Counted from the first letter of the stretch, positions 8,305 through 16,523 are shown. The stretch is DNA of 64,000 nucleotides from DTWD01 sp963662965 (GCA_963662965.1 OY759970.1:186001-250000), one strand, 5' to 3'. Numbers and translations: made by a program. Notes: generated by a model not told the origin, from the letters alone.

Positions 8305-9441
8305 ATGACCCGCAAGCTGAATCGTCGCGAGTTTGTCACGTCCGCCGCCGTCGGCTTCGCCGCCGCAGCGCCAGCGTCGGCGTTCGGTCTGGCGCCCGCC
8401 GTCATCACGCAGCGCCGGGTGTCGCCGGTCGTCGTCGCGTCTGCGAATGGCCATCGCTACACGAACGGCGGGACACAGACGTGCGTTGAAACCGCGTTCG
8501 ACATGATGACGTCTGGCACCGACGTGCTCGACGCGCTCATCGCCGGCGTCAACATCGTTGAGCTCGACCCCGAGGATGCCAGTGTCGGTTACGGTGGGCG
8601 CCCGAACGCCGACGGCATCGTACAGCTCGATGCGTGCTGCATGCACGGACCGAAGCGGCGTGCGGGCGGCGTGGCCGCGCTCGAAGGCGTGCGCACGCCG
8701 TCGAAGGTCGCCCAGATGGTCGGCGACGTGACCGACCATCATCTACTCGTCGGCGAAGGGGCGCAGCGGCTCGCGCTCAATCTGGGGTTCACGGTGGAAG
8801 ACGATCTCAACACCGACCGGTCCCGACGCTTGTGGCTCGAATGGAAACGACGGACCGACCCGGACCACTACCTCGACCCGGACCGCAGCGCACCGAGCGC
8901 CGCGGAGCGAGTGCGGGAAGCCGGCCTCGACATGCTGGCTGAGGGGACCATCACGGAGGAAGAGCTCTACGGCACGATCAATTGTGACGGGATCGACGCG
9001 GGTAGCAACATCAGCGGGGTCACGACGACGAGCGGGCTCGCGTGGAAGATTCCCGGGCGGGTCGGCGATTCCTCCATTCTCGGTGCCGGGCTGTACGTGG
9101 ACAACGAGATCGGCGCGGCCGGCTCCACCGGCCGCGGGGAGGCCAACCTCTATAACCTCACGTCGTTTCTCATCGTCGAGCAGCTGCGCGGCAGTCTCCA
9201 CCCTGTGGACGCGGGCATGGAGGCGCTGCGACGCATCCAGGCCAACACCGTCGATTCACGCCTGCTCAACCGCCGTGGCTTGCCCAGGTTCGGTATCTCG
9301 TTTTACATCCTCGACAAGCAGGGACGCCACGCTGGCGTGTCGATGTACGCCGGCGAGACCAGCCGCTACGCGGTCTGTACCGAGAACGGCGCAGAGCTGC
9401 GACCGCTCGAACCGCTCCTCGACGGGGCGCCGAGAGATTGA
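8305..9441 (+). CDS. Tat-exported N4-(beta-N-acetylglucosaminyl)-L-asparaginase-type Ntn hydrolase
   Basis: Glycosylasparaginases cleave the GlcNAc-Asn bond after autoproteolysis exposes an N-terminal threonine. The protein begins with a Tat-type signal (NRREFV, then an alanine-rich core). The catalytic Thr224 is in YGTIN, aligned with HDT of characterised enzymes, and is followed by the substrate-binding GRVGDSSILGAG and GAAGSTGRGE. ATG 8305 was chosen because GAGGAG lies 5 bases before it; a GTG at 8284 is in frame but has no ribosome site. At 378 residues length is normal. The residue before the nucleophile is Gly, not the usual Asp, which may affect processing. Confidence 0.88.
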   Translation: MTRKLNRREFVTSAAVGFAAAAPASAFGLAPAVITQRRVSPVVVASANGHRYTNGGTQTCVETAFDMMTSGTDVLDALIAGVNIVELDPEDASVGYGGRPNADGIVQLDACCMHGPKRRAGGVAALEGVRTPSKVAQMVGDVTDHHLLVGEGAQRLALNLGFTVEDDLNTDRSRRLWLEWKRRTDPDHYLDPDRSAPSAAERVREAGLDMLAEGTITEEELYGTINCDGIDAGSNISGVTTTSGLAWKIPGRVGDSSILGAGLYVDNEIGAAGSTGRGEANLYNLTSFLIVEQLRGSLHPVDAGMEALRRIQANTVDSRLLNRRGLPRFGISFYILDKQGRHAGVSMYAGETSRYAVCTENGAELRPLEPLLDGAPRD

Positions 9442-9468
9442 AGGTCTTCGGGGTCCCTCTCCACCTGG

Positions 9469-9634
9469 CTAGTGGCCTGTACCAGCTGAATCAGTACCGG
9501 TCCGCGGCGCGCGGCACCCGGCTGGCAAGGCGCGACGAGGGCGCAAATTTGGCATTTGTGACCGAGGAGCAACGCCGGCAGGCGGGATGCCCCGCCCGCG
9601 GAGTGGTACTGATTCAGCTGTTACAGGCCACTAG
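9469..9634. repeat. Element A: 166-bp hairpin element with conserved core, MITE-like
   Basis: The ends are a 30-bp inverted repeat with one mismatch (starts CTAGTGGCCTGTA). Inside it a second paired arm TCCGCGG (9501-9507) / CCGCGGA (9596-9602) continues the stem. The central core 9517-9590 starts CCCGGCTGGC and contains GGCGCGACGA on the left and GAGGAGCAAC on the right, around a small hairpin (CAAAT/ATTTG). The same core, with entirely different but equally self-complementary arms, recurs at 51464-51618. The right end CTAG supplies the stop codon of the DUF6933 gene. Confidence 0.7.
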
Positions 9635-10128
9635 TTCACAGAAGGCATCTGAAATAGCGCTACCGTAAGCCGATCAGGTGATTCGTTTTCAATCGGCCCG
9701 GATGGCGTCGCAGTCAGTTTCAAACAGGCCTCCAAGACCGGGTCATTGCTCCAGGCATGCGTCAGATAGAACTGGGCGCTAAACGCGAAGTCGTTCATGA
9801 CGCCGAGCACCTGACGACTGCGTGTCTTGGCGAACTGGATGTCCTGGGTTGCCTGAACCTCAGCATTGACGCGGTCCTCAGGAATGCCCAGCACCAGCAA
9901 GACCTTCCTCAACGCGTTACCAAATTCATGCGGAAACGCCTTGTTCCGCGCAGCCAGAATCACAGGAAGCAGCGAGCGTTCACTCTGGCAGAGCACCAGT
10001 CGAGTGGACCCGATGTTGAGCAGGTTGGCATACCAATCACCAAGCACCCCGGTTGATGGTGTCTCGGGTTCAGTCGGCGTGATCTTGAATCGCCGACCGA
10101 CACGTTGCGTGCAACGGAAGACGGTCAT
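9631..10128 (-). CDS. DUF6933 family protein
   Basis: A 165-residue protein with MTVFRCTQRVGRRF at the start and LGDWYANLLNIGSTRLVL, the signature of the DUF6933 family, proteins of unknown function typically 160-180 residues long. The frame is open upstream, but ATG 10128 matches the family start. Its stop codon is formed by the terminal CTAG of element A, so the natural C terminus may have been replaced by the element, although length remains normal. It lies tail-to-tail with the asparaginase gene; no operon partner. Confidence 0.7.
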   Translation of the reverse strand: MTVFRCTQRVGRRFKITPTEPETPSTGVLGDWYANLLNIGSTRLVLCQSERSLLPVILAARNKAFPHEFGNALRKVLLVLGIPEDRVNAEVQATQDIQFAKTRSRQVLGVMNDFAFSAQFYLTHAWSNDPVLEACLKLTATPSGPIENESPDRLTVALFQMPSVN

Positions 10129-10153
10129 CGGTTGCACGAAAGAAAGCCGACCC

Positions 10154-11180
10154 CTACCTCGAACCTGGTGTCGCGGCTTTCGCCGCGGCCTCCTCGGCAC
10201 GCGCGCCAGCGAGGATGTTGTAGAGCCCGTAGTTGCCTTCGTGACAGGCGTACTCGTAGAGCGGTTGGTCGTTCAACTGCATCGGTACTTGATAGGTCCA
10301 GGGTCTCGACCACACGGTTGGGTCATCAATCGTCGCCTCGTACATCAGGGTCTGCGGAGACATGCGGGTGAAGCGTTCGATCAGACGCAGGCGAGCATCA
10401 GTTTGTCCCGAGACCAAGCTCGTCTGGCGGAGGAAATTGGTCGTTTCGACGACGAGCGTATCGCCCTCCCAGTTCACCGGTCCACTGCGGTAGGTCGACG
10501 TGCGCACGACCGTCCAAGGGCACCACGCGGACGTTGTGGTTCATCTCGTTCAGCAGGACCACGTGGTCGGGCGTCTGCAACAGCTGCACGTTGTTGTTGT
10601 AGCCGCCCGGCGTCATCGGCGGTCCTGAGTTGAATCCGGTGATGCACCGCAGCTGCAGCCCGGTCGCTCCCAAGTCCTCAACCCAGCCGCCGGGAGTGGG
10701 CGCGTGCGTCGGGATGCCGCTTCGAAGTTCCTTCGCTGCTCCCTGCTTGGCTTCCGCGGCTACGGTCAACGATGGAATCCGTCCGTCTGGCGGATCCACA
10801 ATCAGCGACGTGCGCTTGGTCCCGACGATGGTGGTTCCTCGGTCCAGCCAGAAATTATTGTAGAAGCCAGGGGCCCCATTCTTCCCGGTGTCCACGCTCT
10901 CGGTCACTGCCGTTCGCTGGGTGGGCCGGTTCAACAGGCTTTCGTTCCGTTCAATGGTTTCTTGTTCCAAGTTGGCGGCTTCTTCCTCTGTGAGGAACTC
11001 CTTGTCCGCCAGCTCCTCGGGTCGTTCCATTGGCGTGATGGAACGGAAGTCCCAGACGCCCTGCAGGTCCGGCTGTCCCCATGGGGTTCAGGAGCCCGTA
11101 GACTGGACGGCAGCAAACAGTGGAAACAGCGCCACGCTCGCGATCACCGTGAGCACCACAGAGAAACATCGATGGCTCAT
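10154..11180 (-). pseudogene. Broken exported protein of an acidobacterial hypothetical family
   Basis: A signal peptide (MSHRCFSVVLTVIASVALF, ATG 11180) is followed in the same frame by a TGA at 11088-11090 and then by TPWGQPDLQGVWDF and the rest of the protein, so one nonsense codon splits the N terminus. Near 10475 the frame shifts: VDLPQWTGELGGR is continued as WEGDTLVVETTNF in another frame. Restored, the protein would be about 330 residues. The family is common in Acidobacteriota (motifs TSLIVDPPDGR, YNNNVQLLQTP, WEGDTLVVET) and its function is unknown to me. A related broken copy lies at 57000-57482. Confidence 0.75.
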
Positions 11181-11253
11181 CTGACCCTCCTTCACTCTTC
11201 CCGCTCTAAAAATTAGTCCCATGACAGAACCCCATGCTGCGGCGTGCAGAGAC

Positions 11254-11267
11254 ACTCTACCTGCAGA
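11254..11267. repeat. 14-bp direct repeat flanking the IS (left copy)
   Basis: ACTCTACCTGCAGA here is repeated exactly at 12682-12695, immediately outside both proposed ends of the IS. It may be a target-site duplication of unusual length for an IS3-like element, or a pre-existing repeat used in recombination. Confidence 0.55.
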
Positions 11268-11302
11268 TGTACCGCACCCGGTTTCTTGGACACACGTTTG
11301 CG

Positions 11303-12205
11303 CTACGCGGCATGGCGTAGCTCGTATTGCTCGCGCGCTTCGAGTGGCGTGCGATACGCCAGCTTTTCGAGGCGCCAGCACTGGTTGTCGCGTTCGACGA
11401 ACGCAGCGACGGCGGCGCGCACGTCGGCGAGGGTGTGAAAGACCCGGCCGTAGATCGCTTGCTCCTTGAGCGTGCGATTCCAGCGCTCGACGACCCCGTT
11501 GGTTTCCGGCTCTTCGAGGAAGCCGAAGCTGGGGTGGATGCCCCAGTAGCGGACCTGGTTGAGGAAGTGGTCTGACAGATACTGGCTGCCGTGGTCCATC
11601 CGTAGCGCCAAGCCGCGGGCCACGTCCGCCTCGACCGAGCCGTCGCGTCGCCCGAGCCCTTGCGCGATCGGCTCGAGGGCGGCAAAACGGCTCCCCACCT
11701 TGCACACATGCCAGCCCACGCACTCGGCGTTCCAGTGGTCCACCGCCGCGAAGGTCCAGACCCAGCCGTCCTCCACGGTGAACACCCGTACGCCGTCGGT
11801 GCCCCACATCACCTGAGGCGCCGAAGTGACAATCGTCCCGTCGTGCGCTTTCGGGTCACCCTGCCGCCCGCGGTGGGGTGAGAGCAGCCCCTGCGCGCGC
11901 ATCACACGCAACACCCGCGTCCGGGACACGCGGATCCCGTCGAGAATCCGCAGCCGCGCGTGGACCTTGCGATGGCCCTCGCCCTGGAACGGTGACCGGG
12001 TCAGGTCGCTGCGAATGGCCGCCAAAAGCTGCGCATCCGACAGCGCGGGCGTCGGCCCGCGGCGCGCCGGGCCAGCACCCCGCTTTCGGCACTGCGCACG
12101 CGCCCGCCGCGCGTAGAGCGCCGAGCGCGACCTCTCCCACGTCCGACACACCCGTTCGAGACCATAGCGCCGCCCCGTGGTCGCGGAGGTCGTTGCGCTC
12201 ATCAT
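11303..12205 (-). CDS. IS3-like transposase OrfB, integrase-core DDE
   Basis: The catalytic subunit that joins IS ends to the target. 300 residues: an N-terminal HTH-like region (GEGHRKVHARLRILDGIRVSRTRVLRVM) and a retroviral-type integrase core with first Asp in MWGTDGVRVF, second Asp in LRMDHGSQYLSDHF and Glu in ETNGVVERWNRTLKEQ. The start overlaps the OrfA stop as ATGA, so it is made by coupled initiation or by frameshifting as an OrfAB fusion. No disabling mutation is seen, unlike copy 2. Confidence 0.85.
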   Translation of the reverse strand: MMSATTSATTGRRYGLERVCRTWERSRSALYARRARAQCRKRGAGPARRGPTPALSDAQLLAAIRSDLTRSPFQGEGHRKVHARLRILDGIRVSRTRVLRVMRAQGLLSPHRGRQGDPKAHDGTIVTSAPQVMWGTDGVRVFTVEDGWVWTFAAVDHWNAECVGWHVCKVGSRFAALEPIAQGLGRRDGSVEADVARGLALRMDHGSQYLSDHFLNQVRYWGIHPSFGFLEEPETNGVVERWNRTLKEQAIYGRVFHTLADVRAAVAAFVERDNQCWRLEKLAYRTPLEAREQYELRHAA

Positions 12206-12636
12206 CGCGACCTCCGCGTCGCCAAAGGGAGGCGACGCTCCGCCGCGCGGGCACGCGCCCGCAGCAGTTCGTTCTCCATCGACAGTGCCCCAATGTGTCG
12301 CTTGGCGGCATCCAGCACTGCGGCTACCGGTTCACCGGCCTGCTCCTTCAGCCCGAGTTCGAGACCGGCCAACGCCCGCGCCTTCCACTCCTCCAGCCGA
12401 TAGATCTCCACCCCGACTGCACGCGAGACCGCGTCGAGTGACTCGCCGCACAGCAGCCGCAGCACCACGTCCCGCTTCCGGCTCGCACTCCACCGCTGCC
12501 CGGGCGCCAAGGCCCGGGCCCCAGCCGCCGCAGCGTCGGCGCCGACTCCGGTCGCCCTTCGGGCTCCCTCCGTCCGCGCCGACCCAGCTCCCTGCACCCT
12601 CCTCGACTGAACCATTCCCGCTACCTCCTTGGACAT
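12202..12636 (-). CDS. IS3-like transposase OrfA (HTH and coiled coil)
   Basis: OrfA provides end recognition. 144 residues with a helix-turn-helix (SASRKRDVVLRLLCGESLDA) and a heptad-like C-terminal helix (AVLDAAKRHIGALSMENELL) typical of OrfA multimerisation zippers. The start ATG is just inside the right inverted repeat. Stop and OrfB start overlap by four bases. Copy 2 has the same arrangement. Confidence 0.8.
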   Translation of the reverse strand: MSKEVAGMVQSRRVQGAGSARTEGARRATGVGADAAAAGARALAPGQRWSASRKRDVVLRLLCGESLDAVSRAVGVEIYRLEEWKARALAGLELGLKEQAGEPVAAVLDAAKRHIGALSMENELLRARARAAERRLPLATRRSR

Positions 12637-12681
12637 CAGATTCTCCCTTAATCCGTGTCCAAGAAAACCGGGGGCGCAATA

Positions 12682-12695
12682 ACTCTACCTGCAGA
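12682..12695. repeat. 14-bp direct repeat flanking the IS (right copy)
   Basis: Exact second copy of the 14-base sequence at 11254-11267, directly abutting the right end of the IS. Confidence 0.55.
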
Positions 12696-12767
12696 GACGC
12701 CTGTCGGAGAAACCGTGCCGGGTTTGCTAGCGTGCCTGCGTACTTCCCAAGTATTCTCGTTAATGGA

Positions 12768-12844
12768 CGGGGCGTGGCGCAGCCTGGTAGCGCGCCTGCT
12801 TTGGGAGCAGGAGGTCCCGAGTTCGAACCTCGGCGCCCCGACCA
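12768..12844 (+). tRNA. tRNA-Pro(UGG), CCA encoded
   Basis: A complete 77-base cloverleaf: acceptor CGGGGCG pairs with CGCCCCG, D-arm GGCGCAGCCTGGTAGCGC, anticodon stem CCTGC/GCAGG around loop TTTGGGA (anticodon TGG), and T-arm CCGAG-TTCGAAC-CTCGG. Discriminator A is followed by an encoded CCA. The downstream gene is convergent and stops three bases after it. The IS3-like element ends about 85 bases upstream, so the tRNA promoter is probably intact. Confidence 0.97.
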
Positions 12845-12846
12845 TC

Positions 12847-13335
12847 CTAAAAGAAGGTCGCGTGCCATGAGTCGGCCGCCGGAACCTCCCAGCGGCCGGC
12901 TCGCACCTCGCCCACGCTCGTCAAGGTATTGTTGAACACAGTGGTCTGGAGGCTGATGTCGCCGGTGGCGGCCAGCTCGGCGAAGTCCTCGCGCGACACC
13001 CGCTCGACGCCGGTGCCGCGTCGGTACAGCACCGGCGCATGATTCACCAACTCGACCCCGATCTCCTCCTGCAGCAGCTTCATTTGCCGCACGAGCGCAT
13101 CGACCGAGCATCCGGACGGGCCGGCGGCGCGCTGGTCGACCGCGACGAAGAGAAACTGGCCGTAGGTCAGACTGCGGCCGGCGGTCAGCGGGACGCTGTG
13201 CGCCCCCCACTGGTCGATGAACTGGTCGACATCGGTCAGCAATCGCGCCTGCTCGCCGTCGGTCAGCGGCCGGGCGGCCGAGAATATCCAAACGCGCGCA
13301 TCTTCGGGCAGCTCATCAAACGGAACACGGGGCAT
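12847..13335 (-). CDS. Conserved protein annotated in relatives as ABC-transporter-ATPase-like; function unknown
   Basis: A 162-residue soluble protein beginning MPRVPFDELPEDARVWIFSA, with LTDVDQFIDQWGAHSVPLTAGR and FLFVAVDQ. Relatives with this layout are found in Acidobacteriota and Bacteroidota and often carry the misleading name ABC transporter ATPase; no Walker motif is visible here, so ATPase activity is not supported. ATG 13335 fits the family; an upstream ATG at 13368 is in frame. The gene is divergent from the hydrolase pair at 13414 across a short gap that holds a perfect hairpin. Confidence 0.65.
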   Translation of the reverse strand: MPRVPFDELPEDARVWIFSAARPLTDGEQARLLTDVDQFIDQWGAHSVPLTAGRSLTYGQFLFVAVDQRAAGPSGCSVDALVRQMKLLQEEIGVELVNHAPVLYRRGTGVERVSREDFAELAATGDISLQTTVFNNTLTSVGEVRAGRWEVPAADSWHATFF

Positions 13336-13377
13336 TCGGCGACTCCTCTTTTCTTCTGGACTCATCATTAGAATACC

Positions 13378-13407
13378 AGTGTCACGTCACCGTAGTGACG
13401 GGACACT
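13378..13407. promoter_or_regulatory. 30-bp palindrome between divergent genes (candidate operator)
   Basis: AGTGTC-A-CGTCAC-CGTA-GTGACG-G-GACACT: two 6-bp arms pair perfectly with one A/G mismatch between them. It lies in the 78-base gap between the divergent genes at 13335 and 13414 and ends 6 bases before the proposed TTG start. It could be an operator shared by both genes or an mRNA hairpin limiting ribosome access; no regulator is adjacent. Confidence 0.5.
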
Positions 13408-13413
13408 AGGCAT

Positions 13414-14100
13414 TTGCCAATATCCGGCACCGACCAGAACGTCTCCGCCGCGGTGCACACCGTCACGACGCCGACGCACGGCCGGTACCTCGTCACGCCG
13501 TCTGACCAGCCTGGGCCCGCGCCGATGCTGGTCGGGTTTCATGGCTACGGCGAGCATGCCGAGCGTCATCTCACGGAACTGAATCGCATTCCAGGTGCCG
13601 CCGCCTGGCTGCGCGTCGCCATTCAAGGCCTCCACCGCTTCTACAGCAACTCGGGCCAACACGTCGTGGCCAGCTGGATGACGCGGCAGGACCGCGAGTT
13701 CGCGATCGCCGACAACCTCGCCTACATCAACGAAGTCGTGCGCACCGTGAAAACGACCTACGACGTCGCCGACACGCTCGTCTACTGCGGGTTCTCGCAA
13801 GGCGTGGCGATGGCCTACCGCGCGGGCGCGCGCGGCGACCATGCCTGCCGCGGCATCGTGGCGCTCGCCGGCGACGTGCCTCCCGAGCTCAAAGACGACC
13901 CGACCATCATCTGGCCGCCGGTGCTCATCGGCCGAGGTGAAACCGACAAGTGGTATTCGCGAACCAAAATGGACGCCGACCTCGCCTTCTTCGACTCGAT
14001 CGATGGCACCATCGAGTCGCTGGTGTTCGAGGCCGGCCACGAGTGGACCGACGACTTTCGGGAGCGCGCCGGAAGCTTCCTCGCTAGGGTGCACCGCTGA
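13414..14100 (+). CDS. Alpha/beta hydrolase, phospholipase/carboxylesterase type
   Basis: A 228-residue serine hydrolase: oxyanion segment GFHGYGEHAE, nucleophile elbow CGFSQGVAMA, acid in GRGETDKWY and the catalytic His in FEAGHEW. The layout matches the phospholipase/carboxylesterase family, which acts on short-chain esters; substrate unknown. No ATG lies before the oxyanion segment, so TTG 13414 is the likeliest start, placed right after the 30-bp palindrome; GTG 13453 is an alternative. Its stop overlaps the next start (TGATG), so the two hydrolases are translationally coupled. Confidence 0.75.
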   Translation: MPISGTDQNVSAAVHTVTTPTHGRYLVTPSDQPGPAPMLVGFHGYGEHAERHLTELNRIPGAAAWLRVAIQGLHRFYSNSGQHVVASWMTRQDREFAIADNLAYINEVVRTVKTTYDVADTLVYCGFSQGVAMAYRAGARGDHACRGIVALAGDVPPELKDDPTIIWPPVLIGRGETDKWYSRTKMDADLAFFDSIDGTIESLVFEAGHEWTDDFRERAGSFLARVHR

Positions 14101-14795
14101 TGGCGCAACCGTTCACGGTGGCGCTCGAGGGCGGCGACGCGGTCGGCGCGCTCGCCTACGCCGCCGGCGGCCCCACATCGGCCGAGGCGACGGTGATCCT
14201 CGCCCACGGGGCGGGGGCACCGCAGACCCATCAGTTCATGACGTCGTTCGCCAAGGGGCTGTCGACCCGCGGCCTCGACGTCATTACCTTCAACTTCCTC
14301 TACATGGAGCGGAAGCGGCGCGCGCCAGGCCCGGCCGCGCGACTCGAGGCGTGCTACCGGGCCGTCATCGACACGGCGCGGCAGCGGATGAAACTGGAAT
14401 CACAGCGACTCGTCGTCGGGGGCAAGTCGATGGGAGGCCGGATCGCCTCCCAGGTGGTCGCCGCGGGGACGGAGGCCGGCGGCACGACCGCCGACGGGCT
14501 CGTCTTGCTCGGCTCTCCACTGCACCCTCCCGGCCGGCCGGACAAACTTCGGGACGTACACCTTCCGGCCATCACCGCGCCGATGCTCTTCGTCCAGGGC
14601 AGCCGTGACACGTTCGGCACACCGGACGAGCTGCGCCCGGTGGTCGCCAGATGCTGGGCCGCCGAACTCAACGTCGTCGAGGGTGGGGACCACTCGCTGA
14701 AGGTCCGGGGGAAGGACGCCCTGACCGCGGACGAGACCTACGCATCCGTCCAGGACGCCATCGCCGCTTGGATTGCGAAGAACCTTGAACCGTGA
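14100..14795 (+). CDS. Alpha/beta hydrolase of the TEX30/KANL3-like (dienelactone hydrolase-like) family
   Basis: 231 residues with VILAHGAGAPQTHQFM (oxyanion region), nucleophile GGKSMGGRIA, acid in QGSRDTFGTP and His in VEGGDHSLKV. This set of motifs marks the TEX30-like hydrolases, whose bacterial substrates are unknown. The ATG overlaps the stop of the preceding hydrolase by one base. It ends about 40 bases from the convergent ilvC stop; that gap shows no obvious terminator hairpin. Confidence 0.78.
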   Translation: MAQPFTVALEGGDAVGALAYAAGGPTSAEATVILAHGAGAPQTHQFMTSFAKGLSTRGLDVITFNFLYMERKRRAPGPAARLEACYRAVIDTARQRMKLESQRLVVGGKSMGGRIASQVVAAGTEAGGTTADGLVLLGSPLHPPGRPDKLRDVHLPAITAPMLFVQGSRDTFGTPDELRPVVARCWAAELNVVEGGDHSLKVRGKDALTADETYASVQDAIAAWIAKNLEP

Positions 14796-14835
14796 ACCTA
14801 TGCGACTTCCGCCATGAACCTTGAACCGACCCGCG

Positions 14836-15849
14836 TCACACCTGCTCTTTGAGCGTCACGGCGTCCAAGAACGGCATCATCGCCCGGAGCTTGCTGCCGA
14901 CCTCCTCGATCAGAAGCTCCTGCTCCTTCTTCCGCTGCGCCATGAACCACGGGCGGCCGGCTTTGTCCTCAGCGATCCACTTGTTGGCGTAGGTACCATC
15001 CTGGATCTCCTCAAGAATCTGCTGCATCGCCTTGCGGGTCTCGTCGGTGACGACGCGCGGCCCGCCGGTGTAGTCGCCGTGCTCGGCCGTGTCACTGACC
15101 GAGTACCGCATGTAGTTGAGACCGCCGCGATAGAAGAGGTCGACGATCAGCTTCAGCTCGTGCATGCACTCGAAGTACGCGATCTCGGGCTGGTAGCCGG
15201 CTTTCACCAGCGTGTCGAAGCCCGCCTTGACCAGCTCGCTCACCCCGCCGCATAACACCGACTGCTCACCGAAGAGATCGGTTTCGGTCTCCTCGGCAAA
15301 GGTCGTCTCGATCACGCCGGCGCGCGTCAGGCCGAGCGCCTTGGCGTAGGACAGCGCGAGCGCGTGCGCGTGGCCGGTCGCGTCCTGCTCGACCGCGATG
15401 AGCGCGGGGGTACCGCCGCCTTCCTCGAACACCTCGCGCACCCGATGCCCCGGTGCCTTCGGCGCGATCAGCGTGACGTCGACATCCGGGGGCGGCTCGA
15501 TCGTCTTGAATCTGATATTGAAGCCGTGCGCGAACATCAACATCTTGCCGGCGCTGAGGTGCGGCGCGATCTGCTCCTTGTAGACCCCCGCCTGGGTCGT
15601 GTCTGGGGTCAGCATCATGATGACGTCGGCCCACGCGGCCGCGTCGTTGCCATCGACGACGGTCACTCCTTCGGACTCCGCCCTCGCTCGCGACTTGCTG
15701 CCGGCATGCAGCGCCACCTGCACCTCGACGCCGCTGTCCTTCAGGTTCAGCACATGGGCATGCCCCTGCGAGCCGTAGCCGAACACCGCGACCTTCTTGC
15801 CTTGAACGAGCCCGAGATCCGCCGAATCGTCGTAGTAGATCGTTGCCAT
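14836..15849 (-). CDS. ilvC: Ketol-acid reductoisomerase, class I
   Basis: IlvC isomerises and reduces acetolactate or acetohydroxybutyrate in valine, leucine and isoleucine synthesis. 337 residues is the short class I form. The Rossmann motif VFGYGSQGHAH is at about residues 22-32; the cofactor loop HAGSKSRARAE carries Ser/Arg residues suited to the NADPH phosphate (inference). Metal ligands lie in the DLFGEQSVLCGG segment and the later EIAYFECMHELK. Last gene of the ilvDBNC operon, 63 bases after ilvN. Confidence 0.96.
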   Translation of the reverse strand: MATIYYDDSADLGLVQGKKVAVFGYGSQGHAHVLNLKDSGVEVQVALHAGSKSRARAESEGVTVVDGNDAAAWADVIMMLTPDTTQAGVYKEQIAPHLSAGKMLMFAHGFNIRFKTIEPPPDVDVTLIAPKAPGHRVREVFEEGGGTPALIAVEQDATGHAHALALSYAKALGLTRAGVIETTFAEETETDLFGEQSVLCGGVSELVKAGFDTLVKAGYQPEIAYFECMHELKLIVDLFYRGGLNYMRYSVSDTAEHGDYTGGPRVVTDETRKAMQQILEEIQDGTYANKWIAEDKAGRPWFMAQRKKEQELLIEEVGSKLRAMMPFLDAVTLKEQV

Positions 15850-15912
15850 CGAAGAAGTTCCTCTATTGCGTGTGGTTCAAGGTTCAAAGTTCCGGTCTTG
15901 AGCCTCGAAACC

Positions 15913-16497
15913 TTACACCGAATAGGAGACGCTGGAGTCGTCGGTGTCGGTGTCGTCGAGCTTCGTGTCGACTGCCGCCACCCGATCGGCCGAATCGACG
16001 ACCACGCTGCGCTTCCCACGCACCATCCCGACACGGCCGGTCCGGACGAGCTCGAGGAGGCCGTACGGCCGCAGCACTTCGAGCAGGCCCTCGATCTTGT
16101 CTTCGGTCCCGGTCGTCTCGATCACCAACGAGTCGGGGGCCACGTCGACGACCCGCGCGCGAAACACGTCGACCAGCTGCATGATGTGCGTCCGAGTCTC
16201 GGTGGTCGCCGCCACCTTGACCATCGCCAGCTCGCGGTAGATCGCCGGCACGTGGGTGATGTCGTGCACGCTGACGACATTCACGAGCTTGTAGAGATTC
16301 GCTTCGATACGCCGCGCTTCGCTGGTGTCGGTCTCGACGACGATCGTCATCCGCGAGGCGGCGCGGGTCTCGGCGTGGCCGACGGTCAGCGAGTCGATGT
16401 TGAACGCCCGCCGGCGAAACAGCGAGGCCACCCGGTTGAGCACGCCCGGCTTGTCCTCGACGTAGACGACGAACGTGTGACGTTGACGCTTGCTCAT
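15913..16497 (-). CDS. ilvN: Acetolactate synthase regulatory (small) subunit
   Basis: The small subunit activates the catalytic subunit and gives valine feedback inhibition. 194 residues with the ACT domain at the N terminus (VYVEDKPGVLNRVASLFRRR and FNIDSLTVG) and a C-terminal ACT-like domain (VARAVDV... GKIEGLLEVLRPYG type). This is the longer IlvH-like form rather than the short E. coli IlvN. It lies 26 bases after ilvB and before ilvC. Confidence 0.93.
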   Translation of the reverse strand: MSKRQRHTFVVYVEDKPGVLNRVASLFRRRAFNIDSLTVGHAETRAASRMTIVVETDTSEARRIEANLYKLVNVVSVHDITHVPAIYRELAMVKVAATTETRTHIMQLVDVFRARVVDVAPDSLVIETTGTEDKIEGLLEVLRPYGLLELVRTGRVGMVRGKRSVVVDSADRVAAVDTKLDDTDTDDSSVSYSV

Positions 16498-16523
16498 GGC
16501 GTTGGCTCAGTGGTCACGGTCAC

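Larger units (their letters stand above)
11268..12681 (-). mobile_element. IS3-like insertion sequence, copy 1 (intact)
   Basis: A 1414-bp element with imperfect terminal inverted repeats (left end reads ...CCCGGTTTCTTGGACAC, right end complement ...CCCGGTTTTCTTGGACAC), two overlapping transposase frames on the minus strand and a 14-bp direct repeat outside both ends. A second, damaged copy of the same IS is at 26519-27930. It sits between the broken exported-protein gene and tRNA-Pro. Confidence 0.8.
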
